From: Rutpela maculata
Taxonomy: Eukaryota > Arthropoda > Insecta > Coleoptera > Cerambycidae
NCBI GenBank assembly: GCA_936432065.2
Contig: OW386285.2
Location: 259,025,317 to 259,089,316, forward strand
Reading direction: 5' to 3'
DNA length: 64,000 nt
A model generated the notes under the pieces. The model was not told the DNA's origin. It did no database searches and saw nothing but the letters and a program-made list of their open reading frames with translations. This document shows, one piece after another, positions 10,538 through 18,744 of the stretch (the stretch's first letter is position 1; each line of letters starts with the position of its first letter). Both the position numbers and the translations under genes were made by a program.

Positions 10538-11253
10538 AGTAGATAAGCAAAGAGAGTTGTGGACCGGAAGTGACTTGGATGGCATGTGTCCATCGAGATC
10601 TGACCATGAGCTGTTGGTCATTGTCGTCGGAGCTGAAGAGTTCTTGTGGTGAAGAGTGAAGAGTGCTGCATTACGTGGTATGGGGGTGTGAAGTCTGTAC
10701 CTAATGCCCTTCTGGCTAAGAAATATTTCAGCATGACTGTGCAGAGATTTTTAATTTAGGTAAATTGAATATAAACGACGGTTGCTGACTCCGAGACATA
10801 GGAGAGAGGAAGTGATAAGAAAACGGATATGTGATAAGAGAGAGTGTAACATTTGTATAGAAATGCAAATTAAATGAAATTTTTATCATAACCGCCGGTT
10901 AGGGTGGGCAATATATTTATTATTATTATATTATGGTGATGTTTGAATGTGAACATAGGCGTACATAAATTAAAAAAACTCGAATTTAATCAAATTCAGA
11001 TATAAATTAAACAAAAATTGTATTGCTATTTCATTTATTACAAAAAAACATTATAATATTATTCATTCACACTGCTGCGGAGACATGACATTTTTCCTAA
11101 TAATTTTAATTATACACTTTACAATTAGGAGAGAAGAACAAACTGTAATGTAATACAGCAAACCAGACACCGCTTCCACTCCAATATCATAATTTTGTTT
11201 TTCAGAATTTGCATTGCTGATGATGGTAGGTGCAGTACAGGGGGTGGCAGCAC
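10538..11253. repeat. Polinton left terminal inverted repeat (716 bp)
   Basis: This repeat pairs base for base with 27985-28700 with no net length difference, and no mismatch was seen in the segments I compared by eye. It includes the last roughly 63 codons of the membrane-protein gene at 11063-11530, a gcccaccctaaccggcgg-type motif (minus sense near 10900) and a purine-rich agagagaggaag tract. Such ends serve as replication origins and integrase sites in the family. Confidence 0.93.
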
Positions 11254-11530
11254 ATAATTTTTCCCAATAGGTATCACCCATTGTATTATCTTGAAATCGT
11301 ATTCTTAATTTGTACTGAATTGTATTGTTTGGAATGTTCGCTGTAAAAGTAGGTGCATTATTAACTGCATATGGAGTCATCAACATCCAGTTTGATGGCC
11401 AGCTATCGTTTTTCCTCTCATTTCCATCGAAACATACAAAGACTTCTCGACTACCATAAGGTTGATGTATGTACAGGATATTTTGCAGTACCGCATGTAA
11501 AATTATGAAATGCGAACTTAACATCACCAT
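11063..11530 (-). CDS. Polinton predicted type I membrane protein
   Basis: A 155-residue protein of unrecognised family. A hydrophobic N-terminus (residues 3-20) could act as a signal sequence. The middle holds two close cysteines (CAATPC) and an N-P-type ectodomain. A strongly hydrophobic stretch (about residues 122-145, SGLLYYITVCSSLLIVKCII) is followed by basic residues, as in a single membrane anchor with a short cytoplasmic tail. It is the last gene of the leftward virion block, next to another secreted-looking coiled-coil protein, which suggests a surface or membrane role. About the last 63 codons lie inside the left TIR, so the right TIR carries a second, headless copy. Confidence 0.6.
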   Translation of the reverse strand: MVMLSSHFIILHAVLQNILYIHQPYGSREVFVCFDGNERKNDSWPSNWMLMTPYAVNNAPTFTANIPNNTIQYKLRIRFQDNTMGDTYWEKLCAATPCTAPTIISNANSEKQNYDIGVEAVSGLLYYITVCSSLLIVKCIIKIIRKNVMSPQQCE

Positions 11531-11619
11531 TGTTCTCAGTAAACAAACTATAATTTTTTTAGTAAATCCATATATAGGTGGGTAAAAATAATGTGATATA
11601 AATCATATCCTGTCTCGTA

Positions 11620-11841
11620 TTATATGGGCGTTGGGGAAATGCGACGACTCTGGCGGCCTCTCTCTGATGATGATGATGATGTATTAAAACGTGTTAAATT
11701 ATTAAATACTTTTCGATCCCATATTAATTCCTCATCTTTCATATCTAATTTGTTGAAACTGGAGAACATACACTGCTTATGCTCGTTTAACTTTTCCAAC
11801 TGTTTGCAATGTCTTTCTAACCTCACTATTAACTCTGACAT
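11620..11841 (-). CDS. Polinton small coiled-coil protein, unknown
   Basis: 73 residues. The first half is charged and heptad-like (LIVRLERHCKQLEKLNEH). The tail is Ser-rich and basic (SSSSERGRQSRR). The gene begins 16 bp after the stop of the preceding coiled-coil gene in the same direction, as expected in a compact Polinton transcription block. I do not recognise the family. It might alternatively be a C-terminal piece of the 272-residue neighbour lost by a stop, since both are coiled-coil proteins. Confidence 0.4.
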   Translation of the reverse strand: MSELIVRLERHCKQLEKLNEHKQCMFSSFNKLDMKDEELIWDRKVFNNLTRFNTSSSSSERGRQSRRISPTPI

Positions 11842-11857
11842 GCTGCTATAAGATTCG

Positions 11858-12676
11858 CTAGGATACTAAATTATTTTTACAAGTATTTAGTTTACTTTCC
11901 GTCCGTCTCAGTTCCTGCATACAGGAAGAATACTGCCATTGCAAATTTAACAAACTCCTATCAGTAGTGTTAGAGATTGTAGGTGGGGGTAATGTGCTGC
12001 TGCTGCTGAGGGAAATAAAACTTTCGGCTTTAGGCAATCGTTTGACCTCCATATATTTGGCTATGTATTTATCTCTTTCAAATTCTAATCCCTCGGTGTT
12101 AGCTACACACGCAGTGAGATCAGATCTTAGCTCTAACATTTCATTCGTTGTATTAGTGAGTAAAATTCTTAAGTTTTCAGCGCTTTCACAACTACTATCC
12201 AAATTCAATTTTAATTTATTTTCACATGATATTAAATCATTCATAAATCTAGCATTGGCATCCAATAATCTTATTTCCAGATCTCTGTATAGTTTTCGGT
12301 ATAGCTGTAATTCATCATACATATCATTTGCATGAGTCTGATGATATGGGTGTGATAAATTTAATAAGCCTCTTGCCGGTAGGGGTTGAATTGTAGTAGT
12401 AGCTGATACATTTCTTGCTGGTGGGGCTTGATTTGGAGTAGTAGCAGCCGAAATAATAGATAAATTAGTCTGTTGATTGTAGTTGGACAACCTTCGTAAA
12501 ACATTTACACTAGGATATTTTCTATGTAGATTGCTGTATTGTACATGTATCGATGTGTTATCAACATGATGACTAATATTTACAGAGCCATTATTAGTGT
12601 GTACAGAAGACTCGAAATAATCACCACGACACAACAGCGGTGCAACAAAAATGAATATGTATGCACGTGACAACAT
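11858..12676 (-). CDS. Polinton secreted/surface coiled-coil glycoprotein-like protein
   Basis: 272 residues. The N-terminus (MLSRAYIFIFVAPLLCRGDY) is a good signal peptide. Residues 25-110 carry several N-x-S/T sites (NGS, NIS, NTS, NLS, NVS) and a Pro/Thr-rich part. From about 125 onward a long coiled coil has regularly spaced Cys residues (CENK, SCES, TACVANT, SCMQEL, NTCKNN). Secretion signal, glycosylation sites and cysteine-linked coiled coil together suggest a trimeric or dimeric surface protein. Its place next to the predicted membrane protein supports a particle-surface role, but no homology to a known attachment or fusion protein is visible. Confidence 0.6.
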   Translation of the reverse strand: MLSRAYIFIFVAPLLCRGDYFESSVHTNNGSVNISHHVDNTSIHVQYSNLHRKYPSVNVLRRLSNYNQQTNLSIISAATTPNQAPPARNVSATTTIQPLPARGLLNLSHPYHQTHANDMYDELQLYRKLYRDLEIRLLDANARFMNDLISCENKLKLNLDSSCESAENLRILLTNTTNEMLELRSDLTACVANTEGLEFERDKYIAKYMEVKRLPKAESFISLSSSSTLPPPTISNTTDRSLLNLQWQYSSCMQELRRTESKLNTCKNNLVS

Positions 12677-12773
12677 CTTACTATTTACTAATTCACACTG
12701 ATTTGCATGTTTACTTTTAACATCTAAAAAGGGTGGTGGGGGAAGAAAAAAAAATGTATTTATAATATTTTTT

Positions 12774-13268
12774 TTATTTTGGTAAAGAAGAATGCAACCA
12801 ATTATAAAGTTTAGTACAATTTCTTAAACTACACATTGATTTATTATTTAAATGATTAGGACAATAAGGTATATCTCTAATAAATTTTGGTACACCAGTC
12901 ATATTCTCTATGTTGATAATGCTAGGAATGGTTGATGAAGTTTCTTCCAGTTCACACAGCTTATTTTCGAGAAACTGTTGCTTTTGATGCCCTTTAACAT
13001 ACACCATATCAATATTACTATTCAATAAGTGCTTCTGTAATATGTCATCTAACATGGTATAGTCTATGTAACCACTATCATATTTCAAACCATGATGAAA
13101 ACGCTCTAAATATTTTATCTGTTTTCGTAGTTTATGGTCTAACTTGTTGGCTGGAAATGGAGCTTTCAACAGATAATGAGCTGTTTGTCGCTCACTAATA
13201 AATGTTATTTCTTTCGGATAAAAATCAGGTAAACTGAATCCCTGAATATCAACAATCATTATCTTCAT
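12774..13268 (-). CDS. Polinton conserved unknown protein (possible RNase H-like fold)
   Basis: 164 residues opening MKIMIVDIQGFSLPDF, a beta strand ending in an acidic residue. About residue 98 follows NSNIDMVYVKGHQKQQFLE and then a Cys/His-rich C-terminus (CPNHLNNKSMCSLRNC). The opening strand with Asp and the later strand plus KGH helix recall DEDD/RNase H-like nucleases. The full catalytic set is not evident, so that is inference. It is the gene right after the major capsid gene in the leftward block, with 45 bp between. Confidence 0.6.
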   Translation of the reverse strand: MKIMIVDIQGFSLPDFYPKEITFISERQTAHYLLKAPFPANKLDHKLRKQIKYLERFHHGLKYDSGYIDYTMLDDILQKHLLNSNIDMVYVKGHQKQQFLENKLCELEETSSTIPSIINIENMTGVPKFIRDIPYCPNHLNNKSMCSLRNCTKLYNWLHSSLPK

Positions 13269-13313
13269 GGTGGCGTGTGGTGTAGACTGAGAAAACTTCT
13301 TAGTGAATATATC

Positions 13314-14525
13314 TTATATAGCACTCCTTACGATTCCACTAAGCGGTAAATATTCCATAACTCGATCGTGGATAATTATACAATATGCTCTAGTATCATT
13401 TGGAAACGCTACCCTGCTTTCGATTTCTAATTTGACATCGACAGTGGCTGACTTTATCGAATCGTTTCTTTTGGAACAGTCAATGACAAATAAGGCGCGT
13501 GTTTTGAACGCTACAAAATCTAATATGGGCTTTATGGGTGTGTTGTTTGAAGCAAATATTTTGGAAAATTGAGTGTACATGTGATAAGCATCGGAATAGT
13601 TTCGTGAAGTAAAATTTAATTTCAAATCTTCATACGGATAATATTCCGAGTTTATAGTCAGTTTTATATTAGACACATTAATATTATCAAAGTGTGTAAT
13701 ATCTACTTTCTTCTGATCTTTTCGTTTTGTTTGAAATGCCACGATAACATATCTAGGACTTTCTACGTTAGTACAAGTTTTAACTGACCAAATTTCTTTC
13801 ACAGCTCCAGCCGTTAAAGAAGGCAATTCATGAATCTCCCACGTTCTATAGGGAATGAAAATCGGTTTATCTCTGTTTATGTTATCTAGCAATTCCAATT
13901 TTTTTTCATCATTTAAAAATACATGTTTAACTTTAAGTTGAATATCGGTTATAGTTAATTCAGCTACAGCATTGTCTGCCGCTACTTTATAACAGTTAGC
14001 GTCAGTTCGAGCTCTAACCAATCTTATAATCTGTCTTCCAAACATGAATCTCTTATAAGCTTGAAATATCCCGAGCAAATGACTTAATGGAATTCTCAGG
14101 AAAAATGTTCCATTTACTGGATCATAAGTTACCAGCTGGCCCTCAGGAAAATTCCAGCCTGCTGGGCTAAGCGTGTTATCATCTTTATCATAGCACAGAT
14201 AGCCTCTCACCAGACTCACAGTACCTGCGTCTCTCACTTTATCCACTTCTTTACCATTCAACTCATAACTAATGGAATCAAACATGTATGCCCCGGCATT
14301 ATTAGTAAATTCAATAGTTCCATCACCGCTAGTTTTCTTCAACGTTCCTTCAATCAATAAAGCTGCATCATGCATTAATAATAAAGCATCTTGCTGATGA
14401 ATTACAATTTCAATTTCATCATTATTTCTGAACGACTTAACGAACGGGTGATACGTTCGAGTTTCCTCTCTGTTGAAGGAATTATCAAAGTGTGGATCTT
14501 GGAATAACTGTAGTTCTTCCAACAT
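13314..14525 (-). CDS. Polinton double-jelly-roll major capsid protein
   Basis: 403 residues. The N-terminal part (FNREETRTYHPFVKSF, then EIEIVIHQQDALLLMHDAALLIEG) and the segment YMFDSISYELNGKEVDKVRD followed by GYLCYDKDD match the conserved pattern of insect Polinton double-jelly-roll capsid proteins. In this family the protein forms the trimeric capsomers of an icosahedral shell. The gene lies in the leftward virion block directly downstream of the minor capsid gene and a 61-residue ORF whose 3' end it overlaps by 41 bp. At 403 residues it is shorter than many Polinton major capsids but similar to other insect double-jelly-roll proteins. No break is seen. Confidence 0.82.
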   Translation of the reverse strand: MLEELQLFQDPHFDNSFNREETRTYHPFVKSFRNNDEIEIVIHQQDALLLMHDAALLIEGTLKKTSGDGTIEFTNNAGAYMFDSISYELNGKEVDKVRDAGTVSLVRGYLCYDKDDNTLSPAGWNFPEGQLVTYDPVNGTFFLRIPLSHLLGIFQAYKRFMFGRQIIRLVRARTDANCYKVAADNAVAELTITDIQLKVKHVFLNDEKKLELLDNINRDKPIFIPYRTWEIHELPSLTAGAVKEIWSVKTCTNVESPRYVIVAFQTKRKDQKKVDITHFDNINVSNIKLTINSEYYPYEDLKLNFTSRNYSDAYHMYTQFSKIFASNNTPIKPILDFVAFKTRALFVIDCSKRNDSIKSATVDVKLEIESRVAFPNDTRAYCIIIHDRVMEYLPLSGIVRSAI

Positions 14526-14670
14526 GGTAACCCAGAGATTTTAAATACAAGATATTTGCTGACGTTAAAGATGATGCTACCTTCTTACCTGAACACTTGA
14601 CTGGTAATGAATGATGTTGATTTGAAAAATTCTTATTTAAATACTTTAATGGTTTAATTATTAACCCCAT
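14485..14670 (-). CDS. Polinton small protein between the two capsid genes
   Basis: 61 residues, with a basic middle and the segment LTSANILYLKSLGYHV. It overlaps the end of the minor capsid gene by 10 bp and the start of the major capsid gene by 41 bp, the tight packing typical of real Polinton genes. The family is not recognised. Small basic proteins at this position may be virion components, but that is inference. Confidence 0.5.
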   Translation of the reverse strand: MGLIIKPLKYLNKNFSNQHHSLPVKCSGKKVASSLTSANILYLKSLGYHVGRTTVIPRSTL

Positions 14671-15383
14671 AATTTTTTCAATTCCAACCTTATAATAATT
14701 TCCTCACCTCTAAAATTAATAGGTTTAGAGTTTTGATCCAGTATCTCCAAGGAGATATTAGTTATTTCCCGTTTGTTATTTACTGGAAGGAATATTAGAT
14801 TTTTTGGTTCTATGTCTATGGCATACCCCGGATTTACAGATGGGGCGAATTCAAAAATGGTATGTGATGGTTTGTTATTGTAGAATGCTCCTGTGGTAAT
14901 ATTACAGTCTACGTGGATCGTTATAACCTTCACTATCTCTACAGGCAAATCAGATTGATGTAAAATATTGGGTTTTAACTCGCGAGCTGAATAGCCCAGT
15001 AAACTGGCTAGACTATCGCTAGGTATAAAATTTATCTCGTGCTTGCTCCTAATTTCACACTTGAGTGTATTATTGTTGGGTTTCAACGAGAAGTATTCAA
15101 CACCTTTCACCGGTGACGTTATTTGACTCTGTAGATATGCTTCAATATCACTTATTTCATAAGATCCAGTCGGAATCGAAATTACTTTTTCTTTACTTTT
15201 ATCACCTAGCTCCCAATAGTAAAGCTTGTTATTTACACCTTCTTCGATATTAGGAATGCTATTATAGGTATGAAAACCAATTAGAGCTAATGCGTAATCG
15301 TACTGAGGATCCAATTCAATTGGATTATAAAAGTCTATGGAAAGAGTGGCACCTCGACCTCTTATCGTGAATATCTGAGACAT
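14661..15383 (-). CDS. Polinton minor capsid (penton-type jelly-roll) protein
   Basis: 240 residues, beta-rich throughout. The N-terminus MSQIFTIRG...FYNPIELDPQYDYALALIGF and the motif IPTGSYEISDIEAYL are typical of the penton-like minor capsid protein of insect Polintons. The family product occupies the fivefold vertices and is coded next to the protease and the major capsid gene, as here. The gene starts 12 bp after the protease stop. It appears intact. Confidence 0.75.
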   Translation of the reverse strand: MSQIFTIRGRGATLSIDFYNPIELDPQYDYALALIGFHTYNSIPNIEEGVNNKLYYWELGDKSKEKVISIPTGSYEISDIEAYLQSQITSPVKGVEYFSLKPNNNTLKCEIRSKHEINFIPSDSLASLLGYSARELKPNILHQSDLPVEIVKVITIHVDCNITTGAFYNNKPSHTIFEFAPSVNPGYAIDIEPKNLIFLPVNNKREITNISLEILDQNSKPINFRGEEIIIRLELKKLWG

Positions 15384-15395
15384 ACTGAATGAAAC

Positions 15396-15767
15396 TTATG
15401 GGATATTACCGTTTTTATAAAGAAACTCTAAGCATAAATGTCCGCAATTGATTGTATTGAATTTTTGGTAACTATCATAATTAAATCGTATTTTACATTT
15501 ATCACCAAAGTAACGTATTAATTCTACTGGTGGTTTAAGCGCGCCAAAACTATCAAAATAAATAATATTGTCAGCACACTTTTTATATGCTACCCAATGC
15601 GTGCCAGGCCCTTCTTGCGTGTCGAGATTAATAATTGCGCTTTCATATGTTCTAGGAGCGTGAGGTAACGAGTCACGCATAAAGACACCTCTGAAGTGCG
15701 GAATTTTCAATTTTTTAACATACTTCATCAAATCTACATCAAGAAGGGCTCTATTGGGTAGCTTCAC
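15396..15767 (-). CDS. Polinton adenain-like cysteine protease (maturation protease)
   Basis: About 123 residues of the adenain/Ulp1-type protease. GTHWVAY holds the catalytic His (residue 57), YFDSFG the acidic residue (72), and Q101 with NCGHLC gives the oxyanion Gln and catalytic Cys (108). Related enzymes cleave capsid precursors during virion maturation. The frame overlaps the 3' end of the PLA2-domain gene and has no ATG at its beginning: codon 1 as listed is GTG, and the first ATG is codon 14 (15728). Initiation may therefore be non-AUG, by frameshift from the PLA2 gene, or at codon 14. All catalytic residues lie downstream of either start. Confidence 0.88.
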   Translation of the reverse strand: MKLPNRALLDVDLMKYVKKLKIPHFRGVFMRDSLPHAPRTYESAIINLDTQEGPGTHWVAYKKCADNIIYFDSFGALKPPVELIRYFGDKCKIRFNYDSYQKFNTINCGHLCLEFLYKNGNIP

Positions 15768-16534
15768 TGGGAGTTTTTTTGCTGCTTTTTCAGGTACAGC
15801 CCATAGCCCTTCTTATGAGGTTTCAAATACATCCCCTTTCCTAAAGCTATAGCCTCCATAGTTTTATTATGCCGCTCAGCCTCTTCCAATTTTTTCTTTG
15901 CAGCTTTGGCGTCGAAGACAGCTTTTGCCACACCTGCAGCCCCTCCTGATAGAGCTCCTAGAGCACTCAGACCAGTAAAAATAGGAATTAGCGGTAAGAA
16001 TCCACCGGTCTTGGGTAATGGTAGTATGCGTGGTGCTTTTATCTTTTTTCGACCACCTACAGCGTTCATAGCTGATTTCGCTAGCTTCAAGGCCATACTA
16101 GCATTTTTTCTTAGATTATTATTATTAGGTTTTTTAAACAATCTCTTAACAACATCGATAGTTTTGCGAAAACCGACTTTTTGCCTGCGAACCCCCATTC
16201 CCATCTTCCGTTTAACCTTCATAGCGTTAACAACAGCCCAAGCGGCCGACTTCTCTTTCAAATTAGCGTCCTTAGACTTGACTCGTTCCCAGGCACGCTG
16301 CTCAAGATCGTAATCAGCCTTATGTCTATCTTCTAAATTTGAGCTTTTACTATAGGCTATATCGTGTTTGCGACAGCTTCGGTCGAGATCGTTAATGCCT
16401 GGATCACCTCGCTTTAACCGTTTTTCCAACTTGGTGCCTGGACCGCAGTACTGATATCCTGGTAAATGCGCTTCAAATGGTAACTTATTTATCAGAGAGT
16501 TTACTACTCCACTACCCTCCTTCAACATCAACAT
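15764..16534 (-). CDS. Polinton virion protein with PLA2-like domain
   Basis: 256 residues. Residues 26-61 hold a phospholipase A2-like core: YCGPGT (calcium loop, Cys30) and CRKHDIAYS (catalytic His57-Asp58). It is of the type seen in parvovirus VP1 and adintovirus virion proteins, where it helps the particle cross endosomal membranes. A strongly basic middle (residues 105-165) is followed by a Gly/Ala-rich hydrophobic segment (about 170-205) and a tail ending GYGLYLKKQQ that is common to Polinton proteins of this class. It is the first gene of the leftward block, divergent from the ATPase. Two ATGs (16534 and 16528) could serve as start. Confidence 0.82.
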   Translation of the reverse strand: MLMLKEGSGVVNSLINKLPFEAHLPGYQYCGPGTKLEKRLKRGDPGINDLDRSCRKHDIAYSKSSNLEDRHKADYDLEQRAWERVKSKDANLKEKSAAWAVVNAMKVKRKMGMGVRRQKVGFRKTIDVVKRLFKKPNNNNLRKNASMALKLAKSAMNAVGGRKKIKAPRILPLPKTGGFLPLIPIFTGLSALGALSGGAAGVAKAVFDAKAAKKKLEEAERHNKTMEAIALGKGMYLKPHKKGYGLYLKKQQKNSQ

Positions 16535-16829
16535 CTAAACTGATAATGAGTAATAATGTAAAGGTGTAGTGTATATATATATATATATAGTAGGTATGGG
16601 GACGGTTGAGACCGGACTCCGCCCCACAAAATGGGGCCCCCGATGTGCCCCCATAGGGCTCCGCCAACTTTTGAAGAAAGATCAAAGCATACCTACTAGT
16701 AGGTATGGGGACGGTTGAGACTGGGAACTTTTTGAGGACCGTGGGAACTTTTGAAGAAAGATCAAAGCATACCTACTTATATATATATATATATAAGCTG
16801 CTGCACATCACTGAAAGTGTGAGTCTACG
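16535..16829. promoter_or_regulatory. Divergent promoter region of the Polinton
   Basis: A 295-bp spacer separates the leftward virion block from the rightward ATPase block. It has a (TA)n tract on each side (about 16572-16588 and 16778-16796) framing a GC-rich duplicated module (16589-16777). The TA tracts could act as TATA elements for the two directions. Whether the GC-rich module is regulatory or an insertion is open. Confidence 0.5.
16589..16777. repeat. Tandem pair of small inverted-repeat-ended modules in a TA tract
   Basis: Unit 1 (16589-16697, 109 bp) and unit 2 (16698-16777, 80 bp) both open agtaggtatggggacggttg and close with atcaaagcatacctact, so each has 10-bp inverted ends agtaggtatg/catacctact. 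Unit 1 has an extra GC-rich middle with hairpins (gccccacaaaatggggc; cccccatagggctcc). Base composition differs sharply from the rest of the Polinton. They could be two small TA-targeting MITEs in tandem or a native control element. Confidence 0.7.
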
Positions 16830-17516
16830 ATGCGGCTTCTTAAACAGCGGTTGTCACTTCCAGTGGAGAACTTGGATATTTTCTCACAATGTCCAGCAAC
16901 CGAAAAACATGGTCCATTATTTCCTAGCGCTTTAAGAGCGATTGTATGCGGGCCCAGTGGCGCTGGCAAAACGAATCTCCTACTAAGTTTATTGTTCGAT
17001 CCTAATGGGCTGTGGTTTGAAAATGTATACGTCTATTCCAAATCTCTATATCAACCGAAATATAAATTGCTGGAAGATGCATTGAAAAAAGTGAAAGGTG
17101 TTGGTTATTTCCCGTATACAGATAGTGAAGGTATAATCGATCCTTCTAAGGCTAGAACCAATTCCATATTCATTTTCGATGATGTGGCTTGCGACAAACA
17201 AGATAAAATAAGAGCCTACTTCAGTATGGGTAGACATAGACTTGTGGACTGTTTCTATCTATGTCAGACCTATACACATATTGGCAAACATTTGGTACGA
17301 GATAATTGTAACTGTATTATTTTATTCAAGCAGGACCGTATGAATCTTAAACATGTTTATGATGATCACGTAACTCCAGACATGACTTTTGATAAATTTG
17401 AAAAACTATGCGCTGAATGTTGGAATGACAAATATGGTGTATTAGTAATAGTTAAAGATTTTGATTTGAACAACGGACGCTATCGAAAAGGATTCGATCA
17501 GTATATATGTATATGA
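16830..17516 (+). CDS. Polinton FtsK/HerA-type DNA-packaging ATPase
   Basis: 228 residues. Walker A is CGPSGAGKT (residues 40-48) and Walker B is SIFIFDDV (about 112-119). A sensor-like segment CFYLCQTYTHIGKHLVRDN follows. The pattern is that of the viral A32-like packaging ATPases of Polintons and large DNA viruses, which pump genome DNA into the preformed capsid. The length is normal for insect Polintons. It is the first rightward gene, starting just after the TA-rich divergent spacer. No defect is seen. Confidence 0.9.
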   Translation: MRLLKQRLSLPVENLDIFSQCPATEKHGPLFPSALRAIVCGPSGAGKTNLLLSLLFDPNGLWFENVYVYSKSLYQPKYKLLEDALKKVKGVGYFPYTDSEGIIDPSKARTNSIFIFDDVACDKQDKIRAYFSMGRHRLVDCFYLCQTYTHIGKHLVRDNCNCIILFKQDRMNLKHVYDDHVTPDMTFDKFEKLCAECWNDKYGVLVIVKDFDLNNGRYRKGFDQYICI

Positions 17517-17552
17517 TACATCATACAGCTTTATTACTGTTCTACACGTTAA

Positions 17553-17650
17553 CAGATACAGACCTGCGAAAAGCTGTCACAGACCTGTGAAAAAGTTGTA
17601 ACAGACTTGTGAAAAGCTGTAACAGACCTGTGAAAAAGCTGTACAGACCT
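17553..17650 (+). repeat. Tandem repeat, about 22-bp unit, five copies
   Basis: Variants of acagacctgtgaaaaagctgta repeat five times and stop about 9 bp before the ATG at 17659. The array fills most of the 142-bp gap between the ATPase and the next gene and so forms its leader or promoter region. Each unit contains cagacctg and an A-run. It could bind a regulator, or simply be a microsatellite-like expansion. Confidence 0.8.
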
Positions 17651-17658
17651 GTATAAAA

Positions 17659-18708
17659 ATGAAGTATAAAAAAATATCTCTAGAGAAATATAAAGTAGTA
17701 AAACCACACATACATGATTTAGAAAAGGAGAAGTTACTTAAAAAGAAAATTACTGAAGTGTCAAGGGCAATCAGAAAGAAATATTTGGCTTTAAAGCTAG
17801 GAAAGGCTGAAGAAGACGAATCTCTCAATCGTATATTCAAACCAATTGTAGAACCATTACATGATATTAAAATAAACACATCTAAAAGCGTAGCGGCGGC
17901 GGCGGCGACAGCAGCAACGGTAACACCTGAACCACTAACCGAACGACGGATACCATCACCACCATCAGTAAACTTTCTACCTGATGAGGAAATCGGTGAA
18001 GTCTTTCTCGAAGAAGAAGAAGAAGTACCAGAACTGTCATTTGATGAAATTAAAGAACAATACGATAATCTAGTTAAACATAATAAACCTGTTATAGATG
18101 AATATCTGGAGCAATTTCCACCATTAGCGAGATATTACATTGAAGGATTTTTCACAGATAGTAATAGTTACGATACAACATCTGGTGCTCGTTTTGATTT
18201 TCTAGCAAACAAATTATTTATGGGTAATAAAGAACTGAAAATAGCTGATAATAACCTTGTGATCGACGATAGACCATACCCGGGTACTAAAGGGTTATAT
18301 GAATTGATATTTATGAAAAACCCCAATGGGTTCAATGAAACTGATTTAAAAAATTACAAAGAAATTCTAGATTTAACCAGTGCTCACAAACGCGATTACA
18401 ATCCGCAGGAGCAACGAAGGGGGCATAGGCACTATAAATATACGAGTGTAATAAAACCTCTATATGTAAAACCTCGATATGATCCAAGAATTAGGAGTAA
18501 GTCAAAAAATGCTCCTTCGAAAAGCGGATCTGGCATGGCTGTGTACAATGAAAAACCAATAGAATACGTTTACTGGGATGACGTAAATGAACTTGTTGAT
18601 AGACTAAAACTTTTAATAGCCTCAAAAAGCGCTGGAAACACAGATTCTCACGATAATGAGATCTTGAGTATATTATCGGAACTGAAGGAAATAGGTGTTA
18701 TTGCTTAA
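17659..18708 (+). CDS. Polinton conserved protein, DUF8207-type C-terminal domain
   Basis: 349 residues. A basic N-terminus (residues 1-50) is followed by an Ala run (SVAAAAATAAT) and an acidic stretch (LEEEEEVPELS). From about 165 onward comes the conserved domain of insect Polintons (ARFDFLANKLFMGN..., PGTKGLYELIF, DLKNYKEILDLTSAH). The end, NELVDRLKLLIASKSAGNT...ILSELKEIG, is highly characteristic. Its function is unknown. Its constant place between ATPase and integrase genes suggests a virion or DNA-packaging role. The frame is intact. The Ala run is coded by a GCG/GCA microsatellite. Confidence 0.78.
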   Translation: MKYKKISLEKYKVVKPHIHDLEKEKLLKKKITEVSRAIRKKYLALKLGKAEEDESLNRIFKPIVEPLHDIKINTSKSVAAAAATAATVTPEPLTERRIPSPPSVNFLPDEEIGEVFLEEEEEVPELSFDEIKEQYDNLVKHNKPVIDEYLEQFPPLARYYIEGFFTDSNSYDTTSGARFDFLANKLFMGNKELKIADNNLVIDDRPYPGTKGLYELIFMKNPNGFNETDLKNYKEILDLTSAHKRDYNPQEQRRGHRHYKYTSVIKPLYVKPRYDPRIRSKSKNAPSKSGSGMAVYNEKPIEYVYWDDVNELVDRLKLLIASKSAGNTDSHDNEILSILSELKEIGVIA

Positions 18709-18744
18709 ATATTTACAACTTTGCTAAGTATCATCATTTACAAT

